Of a stretch of DNA of 22,363 nucleotides, positions 7,732 to 15,322 are shown piece by piece. Where the stretch lies: positions 1 to 22,363 of the forward strand of contig DFBZ01000107.1 in assembly GCA_002366835.1 (NCBI GenBank). The letters run 5' to 3'. The position numbers and the translations under genes were made by a program. Every line of letters begins with the position of its first letter. Within the stretch, counting starts at the first letter, position 1. The notes below the pieces were generated by a model. The model worked only from the letters and a program-made list of their open reading frames with translations. It was not told the origin of the DNA and searched no databases. Source of the stretch: Gammaproteobacteria bacterium UBA3067 (GTDB taxonomy: Bacteria; Pseudomonadota; Gammaproteobacteria; Pseudomonadales; UBA3067).

Positions 7732-8901
7732 ATGTACAAAGTTAGCACATTTAACAACATTTCATCCAAAGGGCTAGACCGCTTCGACACGGAAAACTTT
7801 ATCGTTAAAGCAGGCCAGGAAGATGCTGATGCCATACTGTTACGCAGCCATAAGCTAAACGTAACGGAAATTGACAATACAGTGAAAGCCATCGCCCGAG
7901 CCGGCGCTGGCGTCAACAACATCCCACTCGCTGACTGCACTGAGCGCGGCATACCTGTATTCAACACACCGGGCGCAAATGCCAACGCAGTGAAGGAGCT
8001 GGTTCTCACTGGCTTACTACTTTCCAGCCGAGGCATTGTCGATGGCATCAACTATGTAAACACCCAGGGCTCAGTCAACGATGCAAAAGAACTGAGCAAA
8101 CTACTGGAAAAAGAAAAAAAACAATTTCGCGGCCAAGAGCTTCACGGAAAAAACCTCGGTGTGATTGGCTTGGGTGCCATAGGCTCAAGAGTGGCGAATA
8201 TGGCGCTAGAACTCGGCATGAACGTACTCGGGTACGACCCCGCAATTTCGATCGAAGCTGCCTGGCGCTTATCTAGTAGCGTACAGAAGATGGACAGCAT
8301 TCAATCTCTATTGGCGAAGTCAGATTATGTCACCCTGCACTTGCCGGCAATTAAAGAAACCCACCACACCATTAATCAAGATACGGCCAGACACTTCAAA
8401 AAAGGTGCCCGCTTGCTGAACTTTGCAAGAGAAGAGGTGGTAGATAGTGATGCCACGTTAAGCGCCATTGAGTCAGGCCAACTTGGGATGTATATCACGG
8501 ATTTCCCGACACCAGAGCTAATTGGAAAAAAAGGCGTCTTGTTAATGCCTCACATCGGTGCTTCCACCGCTGAAGCAGAGGAGAACTGTGCGGCCATGGC
8601 GGCTGATCAGTTAAAAGACTTTCTTGCAAACGGAAATATAAAAAACTCGGTTAATTTTCCAACCCTTGTTCTGGAACGCTCAGAGGGTTTCCGTATTGGT
8701 TTTGCCAATAAGAATGTACCAAAGGTATTAAGCCATGTGCTGGCTGTTTTCGCTGAAAACGATATCAACGTGATCGATATTTTGAATAAAAGCCGTCATG
8801 AAATTGCCTATAACCTGGTGGATATTGACAAGGCCCCGACAGAAGAACTCCTAAATGCTTTGCGGGAAATTGAAGGGGTTATCACCGCGAATAGCTTTTA
8901 A
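7732..8901 (+). CDS. serA: D-3-phosphoglycerate dehydrogenase
   Basis: SerA oxidises 3-phosphoglycerate to 3-phosphohydroxypyruvate with NAD+, the first step of serine synthesis. In the 389-residue protein, the substrate-binding part (1-95) carries RAGAGVNNIPLADCTERGI and the NTPGANANAVKEL block. The nucleotide-binding domain has GLGAIG at 146-151 followed by GYDP. The catalytic arginine (Arg233, in NFAREEVVD) and histidine (His274, in MPHIGAST) are present. The acidic member of the triad lies in the divergent TDFPTPEL segment, a variant known in the ACT-only SerA branch. An ACT domain (about 318-389) offers serine feedback control. The larger intervening domain of long SerA proteins is missing. 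Upstream cysE uses the serine made here, so the pair links serine and cysteine synthesis. It ends six bases from the convergent ABC gene, and no terminator was seen between them. Confidence 0.92.
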   Translation: MYKVSTFNNISSKGLDRFDTENFIVKAGQEDADAILLRSHKLNVTEIDNTVKAIARAGAGVNNIPLADCTERGIPVFNTPGANANAVKELVLTGLLLSSRGIVDGINYVNTQGSVNDAKELSKLLEKEKKQFRGQELHGKNLGVIGLGAIGSRVANMALELGMNVLGYDPAISIEAAWRLSSSVQKMDSIQSLLAKSDYVTLHLPAIKETHHTINQDTARHFKKGARLLNFAREEVVDSDATLSAIESGQLGMYITDFPTPELIGKKGVLLMPHIGASTAEAEENCAAMAADQLKDFLANGNIKNSVNFPTLVLERSEGFRIGFANKNVPKVLSHVLAVFAENDINVIDILNKSRHEIAYNLVDIDKAPTEELLNALREIEGVITANSF

Positions 8902-8907
8902 AATCTA

Positions 8908-10680
8908 CTAACCCACCAAAGGCTCTTTAAACTGCAAGGCCGCCAGCCGAGAATAAAGCTCGCTGGAGGCCATCAGCTCATTGTGACTACCCTGCTCCAC
9001 CAGCCGACCCTGATCAAATACTGCAATCAGGTCTGCATGGATAACCGTAGAAAGGCGATGCGCAATCACAAAAGTTGTTCTTCCTTCCATCAGGGTTTCC
9101 AGCGCTTTTTGCACCACATGCTCGCTTTCAGCATCCAGGGCACTGGTTGCCTCATCAAGCAGTAGGATTTTGGGATTTTTGAGGATAGCCCTGGCAATCG
9201 CAATACGCTGCCTTTGGCCTCCAGAAAGACGCACTCCGCCCTCTCCAAGGTCACTGTCGTAACCTTCGGGCAATCGACCGATAAACTCTTCCGCGTAAGC
9301 CGCCTTCGCTGCCGCAACAACCTCCTCATGAGTAGCGTCGGGGTTACCGTAACAGATATTTTCCCTCACTGTGCCGGTAAACAAGGTCGGCAACTGAGGC
9401 ACAATAGCTATATCTCGACGCAAATCTTCTAAGGTCAAGTCTCGAATATTAATACCATCAATATAAATGCCACCCTCTTGAGGGTCATAGAAGCGCAAAA
9501 TTAAATCAAAAAAGGTCGTTTTCCCCGCCCCAGATGGCCCGACAAAAGCGACACTTTTACCGGCTTCCAGGTTGAGTGAAATATCTTTCAAGGCGGCATG
9601 ATCAGGGCGCGATGGGTAGAAAAAGGTTAAAGATTTAACTTCCACCTCCCCTTGGTGATTATCCGGCAAACTCACTGGCGTTTCCGGGTCAAGAATCAAA
9701 GACTCGGCGTTAAGAAGCTCAACCAGTCGATCTGTTGCCCCAGCTGCTCTTTGTAGCTCGCCATAAACCTCACTGATGGCGCCCAGAGACATCGCCACAA
9801 GGATGGCGTAAAAAACAAACGCGGCAAGATCTCCACCACTGATAACACCACTGATAACATCTTTCCCCCCCACCCAAAACATCGCACCGATCGCGCCTAA
9901 AACAAGGGTGATCGCCAGAGCTATCAGTATTGATCGGTAACGAATACGCGTTACGGCTGTCTCGAAAGCCTGCTCGGCAAAGCGATCAAAGCGCTGTTTG
10001 GCTAATTGTTGGTGGTTAAAGGCATGGACGGTTTTAACATTTTGCAGCGACTCTCCCACGTAGGTGCCAACATCGGCGATGCGATCTTGGCTTTTCCTGG
10101 ACAAGCTCCGTACTCTCCTACCTATTAAAAGTATCGGGAAAACGATAAAGGGCAAGGAGGTAAGAATAATGACTGACAGCTTAATATTGGTGATCAACAT
10201 TAATGTTGATCCGCCGAACAACATAATGATATTACGCAGGGCAATAGAGGCAGACGAGCCCAGCACTGACTGAAGCAAGGTAGTATCGGTAGTGATACGG
10301 GATTGAATTTCGCCACTGAGATTGGTTTCGAAAAAACCGGGATGCAACTCAATAACATGACTAAAAACAGCCTGCCTGATATCAGTCACAACCCTCTCAC
10401 CAACCCATGAAACAAGGTAAAAGCGCGCAAATGTCCCGGCAGCTAATGCGAGAGTTAAGCCTATAAAGCCAATAACTGTATTACCAAGGCTATCCAGAGA
10501 CTCCGTTGCCAAGCCTTGATCCACCATAAAACGCACACCCTGGCCAATTGAAAGCATGATGCCAGCAGTAATTACGAGTGCAATAAGAGCAGCAATAATC
10601 CGAAGAGTATAAGGCTTTAGAAAACGAGAGACTTGCAACAGGCGTGTTATTGCACCAGTTTTTGGATTGGATCGAGACAT
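8908..10680 (-). CDS. ABC exporter half-transporter (ABCB/MsbA-like, fused permease-ATPase)
   Basis: The 590-residue protein joins a six-helix membrane domain (about 25-315) to an ATPase domain (about 340-585). The ATPase motifs are complete: Walker A GPSGAGKTT (381-389), Q-loop VPQ (427-429), signature LSGGQRQR (485-492), Walker B ILLLDE (505-510), D-loop SALDAES and the switch histidine in AHRLSTV (541). It should work as a homodimer in the inner membrane, exporting a hydrophobic or amphipathic substrate. The closest character is the ABCB group of lipid, drug or peptide exporters; I see nothing that fixes the substrate, and MsbA itself cannot be claimed. The start ATG has no Shine-Dalgarno sequence on its own strand; the bases directly before it copy the 3' end of 16S rRNA instead. 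It converges with serA. A promoter candidate lies at 10764-10793. Confidence 0.85.
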   Translation of the reverse strand: MSRSNPKTGAITRLLQVSRFLKPYTLRIIAALIALVITAGIMLSIGQGVRFMVDQGLATESLDSLGNTVIGFIGLTLALAAGTFARFYLVSWVGERVVTDIRQAVFSHVIELHPGFFETNLSGEIQSRITTDTTLLQSVLGSSASIALRNIIMLFGGSTLMLITNIKLSVIILTSLPFIVFPILLIGRRVRSLSRKSQDRIADVGTYVGESLQNVKTVHAFNHQQLAKQRFDRFAEQAFETAVTRIRYRSILIALAITLVLGAIGAMFWVGGKDVISGVISGGDLAAFVFYAILVAMSLGAISEVYGELQRAAGATDRLVELLNAESLILDPETPVSLPDNHQGEVEVKSLTFFYPSRPDHAALKDISLNLEAGKSVAFVGPSGAGKTTFFDLILRFYDPQEGGIYIDGINIRDLTLEDLRRDIAIVPQLPTLFTGTVRENICYGNPDATHEEVVAAAKAAYAEEFIGRLPEGYDSDLGEGGVRLSGGQRQRIAIARAILKNPKILLLDEATSALDAESEHVVQKALETLMEGRTTFVIAHRLSTVIHADLIAVFDQGRLVEQGSHNELMASSELYSRLAALQFKEPLVG

Positions 10681-10763
10681 AAGGAGGTGAGTTGTCCTAT
10701 GGGTTGGAAAAGATTAGCTATACCTGTCTGAGCTGGGGGAGAGAATAGCACATAGAACTTCGG

Positions 10764-10793
10764 CGTATAAAACTAACGGATAGTCAGTGGCAA
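10764..10793 (-). promoter_or_regulatory. Possible sigma-70 promoter of the ABC exporter gene
   Basis: On the minus strand TTGCCA (10788-10793, five of six consensus bases) and TATACG (10764-10769, four of six) are separated by 18 bp. The start of transcription would fall near 10757, giving a leader of about 77 bases. Judged by eye only. Confidence 0.35.
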
Positions 10794-10816
10794 AAAGTCA
10801 GCAATATATCAATAGC

Positions 10817-11944
10817 TTATCTAAGGATTTTAAGGTGAACAGACACGGCACTACCACCCCAAGCCACTTCATTCAGCCTCGTGGAAACCACCTCATCACT
10901 TGCCAAGTAGAGGGTATCAACGCCATCCTCCGCAGCCCAATCTTCTGCGCGGTAACTAAGGCCAAGCGTGGTTTTATTGCCTTGAGAAAAGTCAAAGGTA
11001 TAAGCATAGCTTACGTCAACAACCCAACCTAGCCCGCTGGCGTTGTGCTCAAAACTTTTGGGATGCTTAAAACCATCTCTTAAATTCCAATCTGCCTCTG
11101 CATAGTAAAGAGCGGAATGAATCTCTCCTTGCAGCTTAAGCCGGTGCTTTTCTCCGTGCAAAGAAACGCTGGTGCCAAGCCATGGACCTTGCCACTTACT
11201 TTGATAGGTGCTGTTTAGGCCTTCGATTACACCATCCATCACAAGCTCAGTATCAGGTGCGACTCTTACAGCATTTTGTTTTCGCACATACTGCTGATGC
11301 AAAGAATAACCGGCCAAAGCTGAAGCGCTTAGCCACCGCTTATCCACAATATTTAATCCAAATGCAATGCTGTAGTCAGCGACAAAGTCACCCGTATTTT
11401 CAGACAAGCTACGACTGTACTCCTGGGTTTTATTATCGCCATCGTAGTCAGAGTCCCTCGTTTCACCACCCGTAATCACACCTCGGTGAAGCCGAATATC
11501 CAAAAAAGAATCGTCGAGTAAACCACCAAAAAAATACACGCTGCTTTGAACTTCAAACCCTCTTATTTCCAGCCCCTCGTACGATAGCTCGGATAAGACA
11601 TTTGGCGCGCGCTTGCCACTCATATCGCTCGCGATGCTCCACGACAGGCTACCGGTTCTTTGAGACATGCCTAAGGAGGTATTAAATGCGCTTCTTCTCC
11701 ATAGAGAAAAAAATCTCTGGCTACTTGAGGAGCCTTCTGAATCCCCTCTATCGACAGAAATATTGGGGGGTATACGCCCCGACGGCGTAAAATTTAATTG
11801 GCTAGAGTTCTGCTCTTCATAGGATTCTGACTGATCGAATAGCGCCAACTGAAGATCTCCAGCTGTTTCCTTATCGGCCGCAACAGACTCGTTGCTATGC
11901 GTATATATGGCTATTCCAAGTACTGCAACCAATACGTATCTCAT
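10817..11944 (-). CDS. Omptin-like outer-membrane beta-barrel protein
   Basis: The 375-residue product begins with a signal peptide (MRYVLVAVLGIAIYTH, cleavage likely after VAA near residue 23). A Ser-rich linker follows, then about 300 residues of alternating amphipathic strands ending in LKILR. Strand order and motifs resemble the ten-stranded omptin barrels: a Gly-Lys-Arg loop followed by VLSELSYEGLEI, the acidic loop ETRDSDYDGDNK, ALAGYSLHQQYV, STYQSKWQGPWLGTSV, and YYAEADWNLRDGFKHP. Omptins are outer-membrane proteases using two aspartates plus an Asp-His pair. The acidic loop is kept, but I cannot place a clear Asp-x-His pair, so protease activity is doubtful. I chose the ATG at 11944 because GAGGGA precedes it and it gives a clean signal peptide; a TTG eight codons earlier does not. 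It stands alone on the minus strand. Family assignment is by eye. Confidence 0.6.
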   Translation of the reverse strand: MRYVLVAVLGIAIYTHSNESVAADKETAGDLQLALFDQSESYEEQNSSQLNFTPSGRIPPNISVDRGDSEGSSSSQRFFSLWRRSAFNTSLGMSQRTGSLSWSIASDMSGKRAPNVLSELSYEGLEIRGFEVQSSVYFFGGLLDDSFLDIRLHRGVITGGETRDSDYDGDNKTQEYSRSLSENTGDFVADYSIAFGLNIVDKRWLSASALAGYSLHQQYVRKQNAVRVAPDTELVMDGVIEGLNSTYQSKWQGPWLGTSVSLHGEKHRLKLQGEIHSALYYAEADWNLRDGFKHPKSFEHNASGLGWVVDVSYAYTFDFSQGNKTTLGLSYRAEDWAAEDGVDTLYLASDEVVSTRLNEVAWGGSAVSVHLKILR

Positions 11945-12338
11945 TCTATCCCTCGAATGCTTTAGCAAAATTCATCAGCAAGTTGAGAACAGTGAGCCAG
12001 GGCCGTTTAGAGTCGTTTTACACAAACTCTACTGCCACCCAGAGGAGAATAAAGCCAGCTAAGCTAGAAGAACCTATTGGAAAAACATTGCTTTATGTTT
12101 CAATTAGTTAAATTCTTAACTTAAATCAACCTCTAGAAACTAAAGGTTGAAGATCGTCTAAAAACTGGGCTGATTACGAGTATTCAAAACAACAAAACCC
12201 ACTGTGCTAATAAAAAGGTTAGAAGGGCTAGGTCATTTACGAAGTAACAAACGGTTAAGATTTGTACGCCGAATACTTTGCAAAACTGCGCTTTAGGCGC
12301 GGGGAGTTAGGCACCCAGGGCACTTCCCTTTTTATCCG
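11945..12338. other. Long AT-rich intergenic stretch
   Basis: About 390 bp upstream of the omptin-like gene without a gene I can support. It must hold that gene's promoter. There are only short dyads such as CAACCT/AGGTTG (12128-12150). A GTTAGGC near 12306 recalls the end of an integron attC site but has no matching left half. Confidence 0.4.
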
Positions 12339-12599
12339 GTGCTATTGCAAAGTTCGCTGAAGGATTTGAAAGCAGAGCTTATCTTCGAAGAGGGTGAGTC
12401 AGTGGTGATAAACACACCAACTGCAGCATATAATTCACCCTAAATTGGTTTTAGGCGACAATTTTAAGTTTTCTTTTAATATGTCGCCTAAAAACATGGA
12501 ATACGACAAATCTTCACAGTTTAGGGTGATAATTCTATTGTCGGTCGCGCTATTTTTGAGATACTGTTGGCCCTGGTCAGGCCTTTTAACAAGTTGTAA
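12339..12599 (+). pseudogene. Short reading frame split by the palindromic element
   Basis: The frame before the insertion reads LLQSSLKDLKAELIFEEGES then VVINTPTAAYN up to 12433 and stops three codons inside the element (TAA 12441-12443). If the 95-bp element and one TAAT copy are taken out, the frame continues as SIVGRAIFEILLALVRPFNK and L, ending at TAA 12597-12599. The restored product from the GTG at 12339 would be 53 residues. The same frame is open upstream to a TAG at 12294-12296, so the true N-terminus may be further left and also lost. No Shine-Dalgarno sequence is visible. I do not recognise the family. The restored frame has a charged first half and a hydrophobic helix-like second half, which looks like real coding content. 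It was probably a small protein or the C-terminal piece of a larger decayed gene. Confidence 0.4.
12431..12533. mobile_element. MITE-like palindromic element, 95 bp, with TAAT target duplication
   Basis: The element spans 12435-12529. Its ends are 13-bp inverted repeats, TCACCCTAAATTG on the left and its near-perfect complement at 12517-12529 (12 of 13). A second, perfect 12-bp pair lies inside: TTTTAGGCGACA at 12449-12460 and its complement at 12482-12493. TAAT stands directly on both sides (12431-12434 and 12530-12533). The total insertion (element plus one TAAT) is 99 bp. Removing it rejoins an open reading frame. It has no room for a transposase, so it would be moved by one encoded elsewhere. 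Only one copy is in this window. Confidence 0.65.
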
Positions 12600-12712
12600 G
12601 GCGGGAGCTATTGCTACTTTAGGATGAGAGCAATAAAAAATAAAAGTAACTACGCAGAAAACCCTGCAACTGTTCACATTTGAGCGGAATAGTTACAACT
12701 AAAATAACAAAA

Positions 12713-13792
12713 ATGGATGGTATGAACATGGACCCAAACTCCCCAGCAGAGCAAACCATTTCGCTGAACCCGGTAACAATACCGAGCCTCATAAATATTG
12801 CTATCAAACACGGTGTAAACGCCAATACCCTCCTGAATGACGTGGGGATTTCTGCAGACAGCGTCACTGACCCAAAGGCAACCCTAACACTCGGGCAATT
12901 AGACGCACTTTATAGTGCCTGCGGCGTATCGATGGGCAGCCCAGCATTTGGGCTACACATGGGCAATATGACACGCCTGGATTCACTTAACCTGGTGGGC
13001 TCCCTCATCGGCACGGCAGACACTCTCAACCATGCGGTTGATCACTATCACCGCTTTCGAGAGTTACTACATCCTTTTATGGATATGGACATCCGTGTAG
13101 AAGGGAAAGAAGCCGCACTGATATATTCCCCAACCATTGCGAACGAAATCACGTTGCAGCCCTGTTATTCCGAAATATTTTTAACCAGCATCCTTAAGAT
13201 TTTCTCAGATCTAACAAGAAAGCCATTCAAGCTGAATCGCGTAGAGTTCTCCTATGCTGACCCAGGTTATGCAGACATCTATGCTAGCACTTTTGATGCC
13301 CCCGCTTATTTTAACCGAGGCATGTGCGCGATGATTTTTGATGCCTCCCTTCTCAACCAGCCTCTCCCCGGAAGATACCCCGAGCTAAACGACAGCTTTC
13401 AAATTCAAGCAGAAAAATACTTGATGGAGCTCGATAGGTTAAACAGCGTTGAGTGCCAGATTATTCGTTACTTGCAAGAAAACATGGGTGTGAAGCCCAT
13501 CTCCATGCAGGATGCGGCACAGCGTTTGAATGTCACCACTCGAACGCTACAAAGACGCTTAAAGAAAGAAAATACCTCCTACGTCAACATTCGAGAAACC
13601 ATTCGATTTAAACAAGCGAAGTTATATTTAACAGAAACCAGTACTAATATTGATGAAATCGCCTCTCGCCTTGGTTTTTCGGAGCCCACCAATTTTTATC
13701 ACGCATTCAAAAGATGGGCCTCTATGTCCCCTGGAGAATACAGAAGAACGAACAGGCCTGTTCGTCAAGAAAGAGAAGCGCTCTCTGCGTAA
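12713..13792 (+). CDS. AraC-family transcriptional regulator (arabinose-binding-like N-terminal domain)
   Basis: The 359-residue protein has an N-terminal ligand domain of the Arabinose_bd/OruR type (about 18-205, with TLGQLDALYSACG, GSPAFGLHMGNM and the FNRGMCAMIFDASLLNQPLP segment). It is followed by a double helix-turn-helix DNA-binding domain (about 264-346: MQDAAQRLNVTTRTLQRRLK, then IDEIASRLGFSEPTNFYHAF and KRWASMSPGEYRR). Such regulators usually activate nearby or divergent catabolic genes on binding a small molecule. Here the neighbours are a split small frame and the rnf operon, so its target is not obvious. The start is uncertain: ATG at 12713, 12722 or 12728 are all possible, and GGATGG would best serve the last. 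A TTG at 12680 would extend it without support. The ligand is unknown. Confidence 0.85.
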   Translation: MDGMNMDPNSPAEQTISLNPVTIPSLINIAIKHGVNANTLLNDVGISADSVTDPKATLTLGQLDALYSACGVSMGSPAFGLHMGNMTRLDSLNLVGSLIGTADTLNHAVDHYHRFRELLHPFMDMDIRVEGKEAALIYSPTIANEITLQPCYSEIFLTSILKIFSDLTRKPFKLNRVEFSYADPGYADIYASTFDAPAYFNRGMCAMIFDASLLNQPLPGRYPELNDSFQIQAEKYLMELDRLNSVECQIIRYLQENMGVKPISMQDAAQRLNVTTRTLQRRLKKENTSYVNIRETIRFKQAKLYLTETSTNIDEIASRLGFSEPTNFYHAFKRWASMSPGEYRRTNRPVRQEREALSA

Positions 13793-13820
13793 CTGTTGCT
13801 ATAACGAGCCAGCTATAATG

Positions 13821-13856
13821 CGGCCCCAGACCGAAAGGAATGGGGCTTGCCGTTTT
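13821..13856 (+). terminator. Possible terminator of the AraC-family gene
   Basis: CGGC (13821-13824) can pair with GCCG (13849-13852) and the following CCC with GGG (13843-13845), with a bulge of CTT, before TTTT (13853-13856). The hairpin is imperfect. A TATAAT at 13814-13819 directly before it could instead belong to a promoter for rnf, but no good -35 box is placed correctly. Confidence 0.3.
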
Positions 13857-13943
13857 ATAGGAGAGCACTTTAGACACTCTCTCACTAAACATTCCTCAAT
13901 ACCGCCTTTGATAAATTGGGCTTCCTAGACTTTCGCTCATGGC

Positions 13944-14106
13944 TTATTCAGAGCGACCATATAACAAATCGATCATGATTTTCTCCGCCACATCCTTGTG
14001 TGGAATAACTCGGTGCAGGATAATAACCCCCTAGCTCACCTTTCCAGAGCCAAAGCAAAGACTTACCATCCTGCAAGGGTATTTCTTTATCAAAATAGGC
14101 CTTCAT
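13944..14106 (-). pseudogene. Small antisense gene upstream of rnfA, frameshifted
   Basis: On the minus strand an ATG at 14104-14106 opens MKAYFDKEIPLQDGKSLLWL then WKGELG. At that point a run of five Gs (CCCCC at 14027-14031 on the plus strand) is reached. Past the run the original frame reads 24 residues of unlikely composition to TGA at 13948-13950. The neighbouring frame reads VIILHRVIPHKDVAEKIMID then LLYGRSE to TAA at 13944-13946. Losing one G would join the halves into a 53-residue protein. Its ATG overlaps the rnfA ATG in a shared CATG, which is an odd arrangement for two active genes, so the true N-terminus may be elsewhere or the frame may be chance. I do not recognise the family. 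A sequencing error in the G run would make this an intact gene. Confidence 0.35.
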
Positions 14107-14695
14107 GACTGAAACAAACATATTTTTAGTACTCATTAGCACCATACTGGTTAACAACTTTGTGCTGGTTCAATTTTTGGGCCTATGCCCATTTATGGGC
14201 GTGTCTAACAAGGTTGAAAGTGCCATTGGCATGGCTTTGGCCACTACCTTTGTACTTACTCTTTCTTCTACGCTGAGCTACCTCACCTATACCTACATTC
14301 TGACACCCCTCGACCTTCAATACCTGCGAACACTCTCATTTATCCTGGTCATCGCCGTGACCGTACAGCTCACAGAAATGATCATTCACAAAACAAGCCC
14401 CCTGCTCTATCGCGTACTGGGTATATTTTTACCGCTAATCACCACCAACTGTGCCGTTTTAGGCGTAGCGCTGCTGAATATCAAAAAAGAAGACACTACC
14501 CTGTTCGACTCCGCCATCTATGGTTTCGGCGCAGCAGCAGGTTTCTCCCTCGTTTTGATCCTCTTTTCCACTATGAGAGAACGCATAGCAGTGATTGATG
14601 TTCCCAAACCATTTCAAGGAGCCTCCGTCACCATGATTACAGCGGGCTTAATGTCACTTGCATTTTTGGGCTTTAGCGGCCTGGTAAAACTCTAG
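14105..14695 (+). CDS. rnfA: Rnf complex subunit RnfA
   Basis: RnfA is an inner-membrane subunit of the Rnf (Rsx) complex, which couples electron flow between NADH and ferredoxin to ion transport. In enterobacteria the same complex resets the SoxR sensor. The 196-residue protein (E. coli RsxA has 193) has six membrane helices and the family hallmarks: VNNFVLVQFLGLCPFMGVSN, LTEMIIHKTSPLLYRVLGIF, LPLITTNCAVLGVALLNIKK, TMRERIAV, and a C-terminal LMSLAFLGFSGLVKL. The two cysteines, in LGLCPF and TTNCAVLG, are those that hold a shared iron-sulphur site with RnfE. First gene of the operon; rnfB starts nine bases after its stop. The Shine-Dalgarno site (TAGG, about five bases upstream) is weak. Confidence 0.95.
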   Translation: MTETNIFLVLISTILVNNFVLVQFLGLCPFMGVSNKVESAIGMALATTFVLTLSSTLSYLTYTYILTPLDLQYLRTLSFILVIAVTVQLTEMIIHKTSPLLYRVLGIFLPLITTNCAVLGVALLNIKKEDTTLFDSAIYGFGAAAGFSLVLILFSTMRERIAVIDVPKPFQGASVTMITAGLMSLAFLGFSGLVKL

Positions 14696-14704
14696 GGTAG
14701 ACGA

Positions 14705-15322
14705 ATGGAAGTAGTAGTCGCCATTTTAGCAATTCTTATCCTCGCCCTTATCTTTGGTGGTGTTTTGGGGTTTGCGGCAGTACGTTTTAAAGTCGATGAG
14801 AACAGCCTTGTGGAGCAAATTAATAATATTCTTCCACAAACCCAGTGCGGCCAATGTGGCTACCCAGGTTGCCGCCCCTACGCGGAAGCCATTGCCGGGG
14901 AAGAAGCAGAAATTAACCGCTGCCCTCCGGGTGGTGAAGCCACCATTCAAGAGCTCGCAGATTTACTGGGTGTCGAAGCTATCCCCCTTGATGCAGAGCA
15001 CGGCGAAGAAAAAGACACCCCCCTTGTGGCCTATATTCGGGAAGATGAATGTATCGGCTGCACAAAGTGCATACAGGCCTGCCCGGTAGATGCCATCTTA
15101 GGCGCGGCAAAAAAAATGCATACGGTTATCGTCAGTGAGTGCACAGGCTGTGATTTGTGTGTTGAGCCATGCCCAGTTGATTGCATCGACATGATTCCCG
15201 TTGCACAAACACCCCAGACCTGGGTGTGGAAAAAACCACGGGGGACGGGTGATATTTCTATTGAGCAAATTCCCACATCACCAACCGCCACCAATAAAAT
15301 TCCCGTGAGCAACGTTCTATGA
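14705..15322 (+). CDS. rnfB: Rnf complex iron-sulphur subunit RnfB
   Basis: RnfB carries electrons between soluble ferredoxin and the membrane part of Rnf. The 205-residue protein has an N-terminal membrane anchor (about 4-25). Next is a [4Fe-4S] domain with Cys48, Cys51, Cys56 and Cys73 (CGQCGYPGC, then NRCPPGG). Two ferredoxin-type clusters follow at Cys116-119-122-126 and Cys146-149-152-156, each ending in CPVD. All expected cluster cysteines are present, so the protein should be functional. The C-terminal 45 residues are a Pro/Thr-rich tail without motifs. AGGG stands before the ATG, and the stop overlaps the rnfC start by ATGA, so translation of the two is probably coupled. Confidence 0.95.
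   Translation: MEVVVAILAILILALIFGGVLGFAAVRFKVDENSLVEQINNILPQTQCGQCGYPGCRPYAEAIAGEEAEINRCPPGGEATIQELADLLGVEAIPLDAEHGEEKDTPLVAYIREDECIGCTKCIQACPVDAILGAAKKMHTVIVSECTGCDLCVEPCPVDCIDMIPVAQTPQTWVWKKPRGTGDISIEQIPTSPTATNKIPVSNVL

Noticed and set aside
12240..12312. Possible integron attC site ending in GTTAGGC
   Set aside because: No complementary RYYYAAC half lies at the right distance on either strand, and there is no integrase or cassette-like neighbour.
12435..12677. An 80-residue minus-strand frame starting with a signal-like sequence
   Set aside because: Its last third, including the stop, lies inside the palindromic element, there is no ribosome site before its GTG, and the opposite strand gives a better explanation once the element is removed.
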